Shown one piece after another: positions 23,733-33,082 of a stretch of DNA of 36,664 bases; position 1 is the first letter of the stretch, and each line of letters opens with the position of its first letter. The DNA lies in contig DASYXZ010000107.1 of the NCBI GenBank assembly GCA_035934315.1, positions 1 to 36,664 on the forward strand, given 5' to 3'. The stretch comes from DASYXZ01 sp035934315 (lineage in GTDB: Bacteria; Acidobacteriota; Terriglobia; UBA7540). The translations under genes and the position numbers were made by a program. The notes under the pieces were generated by a model. The model worked only from the letters and a program-made list of their open reading frames with translations. It did no database searches and was not told where the DNA came from.

Positions 23733-24849
23733 GTTTTTTCAAACTATTCTTTGCGTGACTTCTTGTCTGAGCTTTCTCTGCGGACGGTCGGTCCTGCGAG
23801 TTCCCCTGTTCTTGAGCCAGATCGCGAAGTTCCGCCACTTGTTTCCGGTATCGTGCCACGTTGCGTTCATGTTCCGCAAGGGTTGACGCAAAAACGTGTC
23901 CGCCATGATTGTTGCTCACGAAGTAGAGAGCGTCACCGGGCGCGGGCGCGAGAGCGGCGCGAATGGAAGCCTCGCCCGGATTGGCAATGGGGCCAGGAGG
24001 TAATCCGGTATGAAGATAGGTATTATAAGGAGAATTAAATTCCAATTCGCTCCGCGTAATGGGAGGGACGGGGCGCTCGAGCATGCGATGATCGAGGCGC
24101 GCAGCATAAACCACAGTAGGATCGCAGGCGAGCTGCATGTGGAGTTCCAGACGCCGGGCAAAAACGCCCGCGACAATGGGGCGTTCCAGACGATCGGGCG
24201 TCTCCTTCTCCACCAGCGAGGCCAGTGTGATCACGTCGTGCAGGGACGCGCCCGATTGTTCAAACTCCTGTTTGAATTTCGAATTGTATACATGGCGAAA
24301 ACGCAAAAGCATTGTCTCAACCACCGCCGCCGCGGAAACATTTCGCGGGAAACGGTAGGTGTCGGGAAAGAGATACCCTTCCAGGGTCGGCGCTTGCGGA
24401 TCAAGGTCGCGAATCAATGCGCTGTCTTGGGTGATGCGCAGAAAGTTTTCAGGATTTATTTTCAGGTCGCGATTGAGAATCGCGGCGATGTCAAAACGGT
24501 CAGAGCCCTCCGGAATCAAGACAGGATGAAGGTAAATGTCCCCCCGGATGAGCTTCTGATATACGTCAATGGGACGGAGGGGACGGTCGAAAAGATATTC
24601 GCCGGCTGTCAGTCTGTGGTGAGTGCGGCCAATAATGTAACGGAGAAGAAACGGTAGCCGCCGGGCCAGGATGCCGCGTTGGACCAGAGTGGAAGCCACG
24701 TCCGGCGCCGATGTTCCCGGTTCGATCAGTAGGATCTGGTTCCCAGAATAGCCGCGGTAGGGTTTGTACAACTCGCGCCATGCCTCGGCGAGGACGAAAA
24801 TGCCGGCCAGAATCGTTACCACGAAAAGAACTTTGAGCAGCCGCTTCAT
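23653..24849 (-). CDS. mltG: Endolytic murein transglycosylase MltG
   Basis: A 398-residue inner-membrane protein with one N-terminal membrane segment (residues 5-22) and a periplasmic catalytic part. LysM-like and YceG domains carry LIPEGSDRFDIA (111-122), EGYLFPDTYRF (157-167) and ASLVEKET (210-217), with catalytic Glu214. MltG cleaves nascent glycan strands and sets their length. The conserved core ends near residue 338 (STLAEHERNVARYRKQ). The remaining 60 residues are a Lys/Arg-rich tail, the last 26 codons of which overlap the next gene. Its ATG overlaps the ruvX stop by 4 nt, so the two are translationally coupled. Confidence 0.95.
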   Translation of the reverse strand: MKRLLKVLFVVTILAGIFVLAEAWRELYKPYRGYSGNQILLIEPGTSAPDVASTLVQRGILARRLPFLLRYIIGRTHHRLTAGEYLFDRPLRPIDVYQKLIRGDIYLHPVLIPEGSDRFDIAAILNRDLKINPENFLRITQDSALIRDLDPQAPTLEGYLFPDTYRFPRNVSAAAVVETMLLRFRHVYNSKFKQEFEQSGASLHDVITLASLVEKETPDRLERPIVAGVFARRLELHMQLACDPTVVYAARLDHRMLERPVPPITRSELEFNSPYNTYLHTGLPPGPIANPGEASIRAALAPAPGDALYFVSNNHGGHVFASTLAEHERNVARYRKQVAELRDLAQEQGNSQDRPSAEKAQTRSHAKNSLKKRGQNKKQKTTHPRTKKRARPRAGGRA

Positions 24850-25301
24850 TGGCCGGCTCCGGTAACGCGATGACGGTCGATCTCACCGGCTTGAAAGTCG
24901 AGATAGCTTTGCAAGAGCAAAGTAACGGCCACTCGATCCACGGCGCGTTTTCTTTTCTCCAGGCCTATACCCGAATCGCGGAGCATCCGGTTTGCTTCCA
25001 CGCTGGTCAGGCGTTCGTCCCAAAGCTCCACGGGACAGTTTAGTTTATGCCGCAATTTTTCCGCAAAGGCCGCCACGCGATGCGACATGGCAGTTTCATT
25101 TCCACCATGGCCCACGGGGTTACCCAAGAGCACCAACCCGGCTGAATACTCTTGAACCAGCTTCTGGATTTCGCGCAAATCATTTTCCATATTGGTGCGC
25201 TGGAGTGTACGCAACCCCTGCGCGGTAATCCCCAGCGCGTCAGAGATGGCGAGCCCCATTCGCTTCATGCCGAAATCAATGGCGAGGATACGAGCTGGCA
25301 T
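24846..25301 (-). CDS. ruvX: Putative pre-16S rRNA nuclease RuvX/YqgF
   Basis: A 151-residue RNase-H-fold protein of the YqgF family, which trims the 5' end of pre-16S rRNA. Motifs: ILAIDFGMKRMGLAISD (5-21) with the first catalytic Asp, VLLGNPVGHGGNET in the middle, and the WDERLTSVEANRML segment, followed by a C-terminal Asp (VDRVAV). The length is typical. It is the first gene of ruvX-mltG, overlapping mltG by ATGA; this pairing recurs in other bacteria. Confidence 0.93.
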   Translation of the reverse strand: MPARILAIDFGMKRMGLAISDALGITAQGLRTLQRTNMENDLREIQKLVQEYSAGLVLLGNPVGHGGNETAMSHRVAAFAEKLRHKLNCPVELWDERLTSVEANRMLRDSGIGLEKRKRAVDRVAVTLLLQSYLDFQAGEIDRHRVTGAGQ

Positions 25302-25564
25302 TTTCTTTCAACTTCCTTGAACAATTCAGCAGGCGAGCCACAGGGCGCCGTTTAATAAAATCGACGTAATCTTTCGCACCCATTCCGTTCGACGTTTTCA
25401 GAAACAATGTTAATAATACACCGCGGGCGTGATTGGAGCGAGGCAAGACGTCCGTGTTTTCGAGAGAAGCTTAAGAAAACCGGGCCTCGGGCCAAACCCC
25501 CAACAGAGTTTTTCAATGTTATGATGAGAACCAATCCAGGCGCTCAAACCAGGAGTTGGCACCG

Positions 25565-27151
25565 ATGACTGAGCCGGAAGATCTGTTGACCCAAAATCCC
25601 ACTGCACCAAACGATTTCAACTCCCTCTGGTGGCGAACGGTTCGGAACATTGTCCTGGGAAGTCTCATCTCAGTTCTCCCCGCGTTCGTCTTTTACTCCG
25701 TCGCCTTTTCCTACACCCGGCAGCAAATCTATCCGATGCTTTCGATCATTCCCTTCACTTTGCTGACGGGCTTCGCCGTCGATTTCTGGCTGAATTGGGT
25801 TTACCTCAGTCCTTTCCGCAGGTACCGCGAATCGGCCGCCACGCCGCAGGAACTTACACGGGTTTATGTACGCCTTCATAATCTGCCATTATTTTCCTTC
25901 GCTCGCGTCTTTGGCCCTCATGCGCTGACATCATCGTGCATGTCGCAGCTCGCTGTGATTTACGCGAACGCCCATTGGAGCCTGGGAATCCCAAGCCGGG
26001 ATTATTGGATTTATTGGCTCATCAACCTTACGTTGGTGCCCATCGGTCACGCGATCTTTGAATATCACTCCAACGGACGCGCGGCGCGCCAAGCCATCAG
26101 CAACCTGGTGGCAAAGCTCCCGGCCACTGCCGACTTGCCCCAGGTTTGGCGTGTGGGTTTGGCTACCCGGCTGGCGGTGTTTTACACCATGCTCGCCATA
26201 TCACCTTTGGTGTTGCTGGCCGCGGCCGTCCGCCTCCGCGCGATCAGCGCAAGTTCGTTGGCGCTCACGGACCTCGGATTAGTGATTGCCGGGGTGGCGG
26301 CCTTGAATCTGCTGCTCCTTTTACTTTTTGCGCGGGATGTCAATTACCAAACGCAAACTTTGCTCGTCGCCTTCAAAAGAATTCAAGAAGGTGATCTGGC
26401 GGGCCGCGTCAATCTTTTTTCACCGGACGAGTTTGGAGAGATTTCTGATGGAGTCAACAAAATGATCCAGAGGCTGCGCGATCGCGAGCGCATCCGCAGT
26501 CTTTTCGGCATATATCTGAGCACGGAAGTGTCGCGCGCCGTTCTTGATGGCGGGGTGGAACTGGAGGGCGAAGGACTTGAGGTGTCTGTCCTTTTCTGCG
26601 ATATACGCGACTTCACCCGCTTCTCTTCCCAGCGAACTCCGCAACAAATTGTGCAACGCTTGAACCGGTTTTTCTCAAAGATGGCCGGGGCCATCAGCGC
26701 CCAGGGAGGCTCCATCAATAAGTTCCTGGGAGACGGCTTCATGGCGGTTTTCGGGGCGCCCGCCCCACAATCCGATCACGCGCGGCGGGCCGTCCAGGCG
26801 GCGCTGCAAATGGAGGCAGACCTCGTGGAATTTAATGCCCAGCTTCGTGGAAACGCTGAACCGGAACTTGAAATCGGCATCGGCATCGACAGCGGTGAAG
26901 TGATTGCCGGCAATGTGGGCTCTATCGACCGGAAGGAATACACCGTGATCGGCGACCCGGTGAACCGCTCGTCACGAATCGAACAGCTTAATAAATCTCA
27001 GGGAACGCGGATCCTGGTTTCCCAAAGGACTCACCGGAGTTCCGGCGTGGGCGGGGGCCGCGCGCTGCCACCGGTTACGGTAAAGGGGATCGAAGAACCG
27101 CTGCAGGTGCTCGAAATCGGGGCAAGAGTGGCGCATTCGAGAGATGCATAA
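25565..27151 (+). CDS. Membrane-bound class III adenylate cyclase with HAMP domain
   Basis: A 528-residue protein from ATG 25565 (AGGAG at 25551-25555 is 9 nt upstream; a TTG at 25556 touches the Shine-Dalgarno and is unlikely). Residues 25-260 contain about six hydrophobic segments (near 27-49, 57-81, 120-135, 147-165, 200-222 and 234-256). A HAMP linker (258-310) follows, then the cyclase domain (335-505). Metal-binding Asp346 and Asp390 are present, as are the adenine-selecting Lys386 (NKFLGDG) and Asp464 (VIGDPVNRSSR). Asn467 and Arg471 complete the transition-state set. All are intact, so it should make cAMP. The sensed signal is unknown. Confidence 0.92.
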   Translation: MTEPEDLLTQNPTAPNDFNSLWWRTVRNIVLGSLISVLPAFVFYSVAFSYTRQQIYPMLSIIPFTLLTGFAVDFWLNWVYLSPFRRYRESAATPQELTRVYVRLHNLPLFSFARVFGPHALTSSCMSQLAVIYANAHWSLGIPSRDYWIYWLINLTLVPIGHAIFEYHSNGRAARQAISNLVAKLPATADLPQVWRVGLATRLAVFYTMLAISPLVLLAAAVRLRAISASSLALTDLGLVIAGVAALNLLLLLLFARDVNYQTQTLLVAFKRIQEGDLAGRVNLFSPDEFGEISDGVNKMIQRLRDRERIRSLFGIYLSTEVSRAVLDGGVELEGEGLEVSVLFCDIRDFTRFSSQRTPQQIVQRLNRFFSKMAGAISAQGGSINKFLGDGFMAVFGAPAPQSDHARRAVQAALQMEADLVEFNAQLRGNAEPELEIGIGIDSGEVIAGNVGSIDRKEYTVIGDPVNRSSRIEQLNKSQGTRILVSQRTHRSSGVGGGRALPPVTVKGIEEPLQVLEIGARVAHSRDA

Positions 27152-27520
27152 ATGTACGCGCCCTCGCTGTTGAGCATGTCCTGCGTTTGGTTGAAATCTG
27201 AAAGAAGAAATTGCGGCTCGCGATCCGACTCCGACCGACGTATTCACCAGTAACCCGTTGCGCGATAGGTGTCTTACCCGCCATGAAATGACTCGCCCTC
27301 AAAAACTGTACGGAGCAGACATGGGAGTGGAACCTTTTCGATCCCATCACGGACATTACCTTTCAATGAGGGCAAAAAAAAGAAAGCTGCGCCGATAGAA
27401 AACCGTCCGCTGTAACAGAAAATTCACATTGATTTTATTTCATTTTAACGTCAGCAGCGAAGAATGGGCTTCGCATTGGCGTGTATTCATCCAAATCTTA
27501 GAGGAACGGGGAGGAATAAA
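27152..27520. other. Intergenic region upstream of the second TonB-dependent receptor
   Basis: About 369 bp without a supported gene. There is an inverted repeat ATGGGA/TCCCAT (27321-27326 and 27342-27347), then an A/T-rich stretch (about 27372-27460) likely to hold the receptor's promoter. No clear -35/-10 pair and no riboswitch consensus could be recognised. Confidence 0.5.
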
Positions 27521-30127
27521 GTGAGGTTAAAATTTTTCCTTTTGTGCGGAATTGTATTTGCGCTTGCAGTCCCGGCTCGCAGCCAGTCGCCTGCCAGCGT
27601 GCGCGGCAGCGTGGTCGATCCGTCGGAGGCTACCGTAGTGGGCGCAAGCATTACAGTAACTAATATTGCGTCCGGCGGTAGCGTCCAGGCTACAAGCGGC
27701 CCCGACGGAGGGTTTCAGATAGATGGGCTTGCGCCCCTGTCGTATCAGGTAACCATCGAGAAGGCCGGCTTCGAGACTTTCGTCCGACAGCTCACGTTAA
27801 AGCCAGGTCAGCTGACGGCGATTCATGCTCAACTGTCTGTCCAAACCAAGGTGCAGACCGTGGAAGTGCATGCGACTGCCGCAGGAGCCACGCTCCAGCC
27901 GTCGCAGGAGGAGATACTCAAGTCAAACCAAACGCTTCGTGTGCTCAGCCGCGAGCAGATGGACGCTGCCGGCCCGCTCGCCGGCGCTCAGCAAATTGTC
28001 ACGCAAGTACCCGGCGCCAATGTCGTCAGTTACGGTAATACCGGCGGGACGAAGGCCACCATAGTTTTGAACGGAATCAACCAGGGCTGGGGCGGCTACG
28101 GTGGTTACAACTACCCCGGCTCGCTAGGCGTCACGCTGGACAGCATCCCGCTCCCCGATGCGGCCACTGGATTGTGGGCGTCGGCTTCCCTTCCTCAAAC
28201 CGACATGTTTCAAAATGTGAATGTCGTTTACGGGCCAGGGGATCCGGTGGATCGCTATTACACCAATGTTGGCGGCTCTTTTGACTTCGTGCCCATGGAG
28301 CCAACTTCCAAAATGCACATGGACGGCACCTTAAGCTTCGGCAGCTACAGCCAGAAGAACCTGGAGCTTAACATGTTAACCGGCGAATTTCGCGGCTGGT
28401 CAACGGTCCTCTCCGGCGGATTGGGTAAAGGGGACAGCTACCGCCAGGCGGCCGACGCTTTTCAGAATCCGGACAAGGACGGCGCCCTCTTCGCCAAAAC
28501 CACCAAGTCTTTCGAGGCCGGATCTTTCTCAATGGGCGGCTACTACGCCAGAAGCGGCGGCTACCGCCCGCAAGTTATTCCTACAACTGATGTGCCCACA
28601 CTTACTATCGCGGGCCTTGGAGAAGCGGGAGCCCAGGACTACAGCCAGCCCACCTCGGGCTTCTACAGCACCTTGCCTTACAGCAGTTACAACAAGTATG
28701 ACATCAACGAACTCGGAGTAATTTACGCGCGGGAAACTTTTTTGCTTGATCCCACAATCGTCGTTCAGAACACGACGTGGTACACGCACGAGTTCCGGTT
28801 TCACGAGCGGAAAAACGACGTGTACGTTACCGGCACGCAGCTTGAAGAATGGAATGACCCGCACCACAATACGGTTGGAGACCGTTTTTTACTGACCAAG
28901 ACTTTCCCCTTCAATAAGGTATCGGTCGGCGGCTACTTCCTCCACGATCTTTACAACACCCGCAACAATTTTTTTAATAACGCAGATGGCGGCAGCGGTC
29001 CCGGCCACATCGTGAATATCGGAGGCAAGGTACGCTCCTCCTACTTCGACCAGGACAATTACGTGGCCTTTGTGCAGGACGACATCACGCCGACGGGATG
29101 GCTTCATATCACCCCTGGCATCCGGTTCGATAGATTCCATACCGGCTATACATCCGGAACACTCCAGGACTTCACTTTTGCGCCCGGCGTGGTTCTTAGC
29201 GCCCACTGCCCCCTCACGGGCTTTGTGGACCCTAACCCGGCTATCAACACCAACGACCAGGCCGCTAACTGCGGCGCCAATGAGAGCCGCACCGCTGTCG
29301 AGCCCTCGATCAACGCATCAGTTGAACCGCGCCAATGGCTGACCCTCTACGGCGGTTTTACGAGGACTTTCCGCTCGCCCTCCCTTGGTGGTGGCGGAGG
29401 CCTGTTTCAGAGCTTGAATCCTGCCACTAACTACATTCTCGCCAGCGCGGATTACTACCAGGCTGGCTTCAAGGTTCATAAGTCGCAAATGGGGCCGGTG
29501 AGCAACGTGCTTTTCGGCGCCGCTTATTATCGCCTTCGTTATGCCAACGAGCAGTTGGGCGTTGAGCTCGGAAACGGCAATTTCATCAACACCAGCGGCA
29601 GTTCGAATTATTCGGGCGTTAACGCCTACTTCGACGTCGACCCGATCTCCAAACTGCATTTGTATACCAACCTGAATGGGGAGAGCGCCACCTATGACCA
29701 GTTCTTTAGCGGAAGCCAATCATTTCAAGGGTTGCCGGTTTCATATGTGCCCGCAGAAACCTGGAATACAGGCGCCTATTACAGCCTCACTCTTCACGAA
29801 ACCGTGGGCTTTGAACCTCGAATCTGGTTTCAGTATATCGGCTCGCAACATATTTTCGACAATTGCGGCTTGGTAAACGGGGCTTGCACGACAGCCGTGC
29901 CCAGCAAGCAGACTGAGCCCTCTTACGAGACGGTCAACCTTTCGTTCAGGGTCCCTTACAAGCACTTGAGTTTTGACCTTGACGTGCTCAATTTGCTGGG
30001 CAAGCAGTACAATATCTTCGAGTACGTTTCCGCCGGCGGCTATTACGGCACGGCAACCGGCGGCTATACATTCGCTTACCCCGGCGCGCCGTTCACGATT
30101 TACGGAAGCGTTAAGTTCAGATTCTGA
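27521..30127 (+). CDS. TonB-dependent receptor with carboxypeptidase-regulatory-like domain
   Basis: An 868-residue outer-membrane receptor. I use GTG 27521: GGAGG (27510-27514) lies 6 nt before it, and the product opens with a signal peptide (VRLKFFLLCGIVFALAVPARSQ). Residues about 25-110 are the regulatory-like Ig domain (VRGSVVDPSEATVVGASITV, GFQIDGLAPLSYQV). The plug (about 125-240) contains LAGAQQIVTQVPGANVVSY and a Gly/Tyr patch WGGYGGYNYPG. The barrel ends SVKFRF, with a terminal aromatic. The plug sequence is closer to classical siderophore or vitamin receptors than that of the receptor at 4303-7530, but the ligand cannot be stated. Confidence 0.92.
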   Translation: MRLKFFLLCGIVFALAVPARSQSPASVRGSVVDPSEATVVGASITVTNIASGGSVQATSGPDGGFQIDGLAPLSYQVTIEKAGFETFVRQLTLKPGQLTAIHAQLSVQTKVQTVEVHATAAGATLQPSQEEILKSNQTLRVLSREQMDAAGPLAGAQQIVTQVPGANVVSYGNTGGTKATIVLNGINQGWGGYGGYNYPGSLGVTLDSIPLPDAATGLWASASLPQTDMFQNVNVVYGPGDPVDRYYTNVGGSFDFVPMEPTSKMHMDGTLSFGSYSQKNLELNMLTGEFRGWSTVLSGGLGKGDSYRQAADAFQNPDKDGALFAKTTKSFEAGSFSMGGYYARSGGYRPQVIPTTDVPTLTIAGLGEAGAQDYSQPTSGFYSTLPYSSYNKYDINELGVIYARETFLLDPTIVVQNTTWYTHEFRFHERKNDVYVTGTQLEEWNDPHHNTVGDRFLLTKTFPFNKVSVGGYFLHDLYNTRNNFFNNADGGSGPGHIVNIGGKVRSSYFDQDNYVAFVQDDITPTGWLHITPGIRFDRFHTGYTSGTLQDFTFAPGVVLSAHCPLTGFVDPNPAINTNDQAANCGANESRTAVEPSINASVEPRQWLTLYGGFTRTFRSPSLGGGGGLFQSLNPATNYILASADYYQAGFKVHKSQMGPVSNVLFGAAYYRLRYANEQLGVELGNGNFINTSGSSNYSGVNAYFDVDPISKLHLYTNLNGESATYDQFFSGSQSFQGLPVSYVPAETWNTGAYYSLTLHETVGFEPRIWFQYIGSQHIFDNCGLVNGACTTAVPSKQTEPSYETVNLSFRVPYKHLSFDLDVLNLLGKQYNIFEYVSAGGYYGTATGGYTFAYPGAPFTIYGSVKFRF

Positions 30128-30237
30128 CTTTATCAACCGGGTAGGCAATGTGATTGCATCCTTATAAGCGTCGTGCGAAATCGCCGGGCGAGGGGCCGAA
30201 TTGTGCAGTGTAAACAATTATAGGAGGGGAGAGAACA

Positions 30238-30744
30238 TCAGGCTGAAGCGACGGCTCTTTCGGAGCGGACATCGTGCGGGGAGGCGGACTGGGTGACAAG
30301 ATCGAAAGCCACGGTCGTTTCATCACAGTGGAAAAGCTTGGGGCAGAGAAGACAGTCACGCCAGATCTTCATGGGAAATTTTTCCCGGGGCGCTTCGCGG
30401 AATCCACACTTCAGAAAAAATTCCGGCGCGACGGTAAGAGCAAAGACGGTCTTCAGCCCGCGGTGTTCAGCCTCGTCCAACAGTTGCCCGGTGAGCGCGC
30501 GGCCCAAGCCCGAGCTTTTCCTGCCGGGCTGAACACACAGGGAACGGATCTCCGCGATATCATCGTCATAGAGCTTTAATGCGCCGCAGCCGAGGACCTG
30601 TCCATCTTCTTCCGCGACCGTAAACTCCGTGATGTTTTCGCGCAAATCCGCCAGAGTGCGAGGCAATAACAGGCGCGCATCCGCATAAACATTGATCATC
30701 TTCAACAGCGCCGGCACGTCCTGCAATTCGCCCTTTCGGATCAT
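30238..30744 (-). CDS. argA: Short GNAT-type N-acetylglutamate synthase (ArgA-like)
   Basis: An N-acetyltransferase of about 168-174 residues (several in-frame Met codons lie within the first seven residues; I use 30744). The acetyl-CoA loop is VQPGRKSSGLGRAL (77-90 counted from the longest start). The C-terminus carries KIWRDCLLCPKLFHCDE, with three Cys spaced CxxC-x5-C. Size and this motif resemble the short ArgA found in mycobacteria and others, which acetylates glutamate. Its place at the end of the arg gene block strongly supports that role, filling the first step of arginine synthesis. A palindromic repeat separates it from argF. A different GNAT substrate remains possible. Confidence 0.8.
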   Translation of the reverse strand: MIRKGELQDVPALLKMINVYADARLLLPRTLADLRENITEFTVAEEDGQVLGCGALKLYDDDIAEIRSLCVQPGRKSSGLGRALTGQLLDEAEHRGLKTVFALTVAPEFFLKCGFREAPREKFPMKIWRDCLLCPKLFHCDETTVAFDLVTQSASPHDVRSERAVASA

Positions 30745-30776
30745 CGGCATAGGCATTCCCAAACCCTGATTTCCTG

Positions 30777-30848
30777 TTGTAGCGGCTGTCTACGACCGCC
30801 GATCGGCGCTCCCCGCATAAGCGGGGCAGGCGCCGAGCGCCGCTACAA
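30777..30848. repeat. Dispersed palindromic repeat, copy 3 (complete)
   Basis: 72 bp with outer arms TTGTAGCGGC (30777-30786) and GCCGCTACAA (30839-30848). The inside holds a strong hairpin: TCGGCGC, then CCCCGC-ATAA-GCGGGG, then GCGCCGA. It lies between argF and the acetylglutamate synthase gene. Related copies are at 3270-3360 and 18765-18834. Confidence 0.85.
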
Positions 30849-30884
30849 TTCTTGTCGCTCTGTATAAAATCGAAAAAAGATCGT

Positions 30885-31853
30885 TTACACGCTCCCGCTC
30901 TGCATCAGCAAAAGCAAAAGCGCCTTTTGAACGTGCAGCCGGTTCTCCGCCTGGTCAAAGACAATCGACTGCGGCGAATCGATAACCTCAGCCGCCACTT
31001 CCTGCCCCCGGGTTGCAGGCAGGCAATGCATAAAGACAGCGCCGGGATCGGCTGCCGCCATCAGCGATGTCGTCACCTGATAGGGCGCGAAGATCTGCGA
31101 GCGCATGTGGGCCGCAAATTCCTGTCCCATGCTCGTCCACACGTCGGTGTAAACCACATGAGCACCGGCCACCGCCTCCACGGGATCGTGAAAGAGTTGG
31201 ATTTTCGCGCCGGTCTTTCTGGCATACGCTTTTGCCTCTTCCACAATTTCGGGTTTCGGCTCGAACCCGGGGGGCGTCACCACGCTCACTGAAGTTCCCA
31301 GCTTGGCGCCGGTAACCATCAGCGAATTGCACATGTTGTTACCATCGCCGACAAAGGCAAACTTCAAGCCCTTGAGCTTGCCGAATTTTTCACCAAGGGT
31401 AAAAAAGTCAGCCAGCGACTGGCAGGGATGGCAAAGGTCGGTCAGGCCGTTAATCACCGGAATCGCGGCATTCTCCGCCAGCTCGACCACGGCGGAATGC
31501 GCGAAGGTGCGCGCCACGATGCCGTCCACCCAGCGTTCGAGATTCCGGGCAATGTCCCGGATGGACTCGCGCTCGCCCAGGCGCGGCTTGGCGTGGTCAA
31601 GATAAACCGCGAACCCCCCCATACTGGTCATGCCCACCTCAAACGTGACCCGGGTGCGCAGCGACGGTTTTTCAAAAATCATCGCCAGTTGTTTACCCTG
31701 GAGCGCGCGAGTAAACGATCCGGGCGAGGATTTGACGCGCTGCGCCAGGTCAAAAATCAAATTCAGGTCGGCGCGCGTCAGATCGCGCTCCGAAATTAAA
31801 TCGTGCACGGTAAGTTTTTCCATATGTTCCACCGCTGCCATCACGGAGCTCAT
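30885..31853 (-). CDS. argF: Ornithine carbamoyltransferase
   Basis: A 322-residue transcarbamylase that makes citrulline from ornithine and carbamoyl phosphate. The carbamoyl-phosphate motif reads SLRTR (64-68) where STRTR is usual. HPCQ is at 142-145, DVWTSMG at 237-243 and HCLPA at 276-280 with the catalytic Cys. The start ATG overlaps the argD stop (ATGA), with GGAGG 7 nt upstream. Citrulline next needs argG/argH, not present in the window. A trimeric cytosolic enzyme in known cases. Confidence 0.96.
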   Translation of the reverse strand: MSSVMAAVEHMEKLTVHDLISERDLTRADLNLIFDLAQRVKSSPGSFTRALQGKQLAMIFEKPSLRTRVTFEVGMTSMGGFAVYLDHAKPRLGERESIRDIARNLERWVDGIVARTFAHSAVVELAENAAIPVINGLTDLCHPCQSLADFFTLGEKFGKLKGLKFAFVGDGNNMCNSLMVTGAKLGTSVSVVTPPGFEPKPEIVEEAKAYARKTGAKIQLFHDPVEAVAGAHVVYTDVWTSMGQEFAAHMRSQIFAPYQVTTSLMAAADPGAVFMHCLPATRGQEVAAEVIDSPQSIVFDQAENRLHVQKALLLLLMQSGSV

Positions 31854-33082
31854 GCGTGAACCTCCTTGGATTCCATAACGGGTAGGGATGCCAGGATCGG
31901 CCTTAACCCTGAGATTAATTTGTCGACGTGCTGCCGCTCAATAATCAAGGGCGGCAGAAATCGCAAAACATTTTCCTTCGTGCAATTCATCAGGAAGCCC
32001 GCTTCAAGCGCCTGCTGAACCACGTCCTTGCCCGGGACGTGAAGCGCGGCAGCCACAATCAGCCCACAGCCGCGAACTTCGCGGATCACGGGAAGTTCAG
32101 CCTTGAGTTTTTCCAGTTCCCGGCGGAAATAGGCTCCGACCTCGACAACGTGTTCGAGCGTCCCGGGCCGTTCGAGAAGCTCGATAATTTTGAGAGCCAG
32201 ACGGCATTGGAGCGGGCCGCCCCCAAAAGTGGTGCCGTGCATTCCGGGTGAAAAGGCGCGCGCCACTTCGTCGCCGGCAACGACCGCGGCGAGTGGCAGG
32301 CCGGCCGCCAGAGGTTTGGCCACCAACACCACGTCCGGCTTCAACCCGAATTTCTGGAATGCAAAAAAGCGCCCGGTGCGCCCCAGGCCGCACTGGATTT
32401 CATCACAAATCAGGAGCGCGTCATTCTCATGGCAAAGTGTTTGCGCAGCTTCCAGAAATTCTTTGTCGAACTCCACCACGCCGCCCTCGCCCTGCACCAC
32501 TTCCAAAAGCACTGCGGCGGTGCGGGAGGTAAAGCTCTGGCGCAGGTGCAGCACGTCATTCGAGCGAACGAATTTTATTCCCGGTACCAATGGCTCAAAC
32601 GGCTGGCGATACTTCAGCGGCCAGGTGGCGGAAAGCGCGCCCATCGTGCGCCCGTGGAACGAATTTTCCATGGCCAGAATTTCATAGCGTTCGAAAGGCT
32701 CGGCCGGATGATGCTGGCGGGCGTACGCTCGCGCCAGTTTGATTGCGCCCTCAACCACTTCCGTACCCGTGTTGGCAAAAAACACGCGGTCGAGTCCTGC
32801 AAGACGGGCCAGCTTCTCCGCCAACGGGGCCTGATAGCGGTGGTAAATTAAATTTGAAACGTGCAAGAGCGACTCTGTTTCGTCGCGCAGCACGGCAAGA
32901 ATCTCCGGATGCGCGTAGCCGAAGGAATTCACGGCGAGACCGCCCAGGAAATCCAGATATGCGTTCCCGCGATCGTCGTGGAGATAACAGCCCTCACCCC
33001 CCACCGCGAGGATGGGCATGCGATCGTAAGTGGGAACAAGAACGCGCTTTTCGAGTTGTGCGATTTCGTCGAAGTTCATCAT
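31850..33082 (-). CDS. argD: Acetylornithine aminotransferase
   Basis: A 410-residue class III PLP aminotransferase. It converts N-acetylglutamate semialdehyde to N-acetylornithine. PLP-binding motifs: ANTGTEVVEGAIKLAR (103-118), NSFHGRTMGALSAT, the LICDEIQCGLGRTG strand with Asp227, and the Schiff-base Lys256 in VAKPLAAGLPL. HGTTFGGGPLQC replaces the usual HGTTFGGNPLAC. It overlaps argB by 4 nt at its start and argF by 4 nt at its end. It could also serve lysine synthesis as succinyl-diaminopimelate aminotransferase. Confidence 0.95.
   Translation of the reverse strand: MMNFDEIAQLEKRVLVPTYDRMPILAVGGEGCYLHDDRGNAYLDFLGGLAVNSFGYAHPEILAVLRDETESLLHVSNLIYHRYQAPLAEKLARLAGLDRVFFANTGTEVVEGAIKLARAYARQHHPAEPFERYEILAMENSFHGRTMGALSATWPLKYRQPFEPLVPGIKFVRSNDVLHLRQSFTSRTAAVLLEVVQGEGGVVEFDKEFLEAAQTLCHENDALLICDEIQCGLGRTGRFFAFQKFGLKPDVVLVAKPLAAGLPLAAVVAGDEVARAFSPGMHGTTFGGGPLQCRLALKIIELLERPGTLEHVVEVGAYFRRELEKLKAELPVIREVRGCGLIVAAALHVPGKDVVQQALEAGFLMNCTKENVLRFLPPLIIERQHVDKLISGLRPILASLPVMESKEVHA

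Noticed and set aside
24010..24657. Open frame of 215 codons on the plus strand opposite mltG
   Set aside because: Antisense to the catalytic part of mltG; no ribosome site, no domain pattern.
27152..27520. Cobalamin-type or other riboswitch before the second TonB receptor
   Set aside because: Such receptors are often riboswitch-controlled, but I could not find the conserved core segments of the cobalamin or other common classes in this leader.
30215..30240. Strong AGGAGGGGAG ribosome-site-like sequence on the plus strand after the TonB receptor
   Set aside because: No start codon at a usable distance; the only following open frame is antisense to the acetyltransferase gene.
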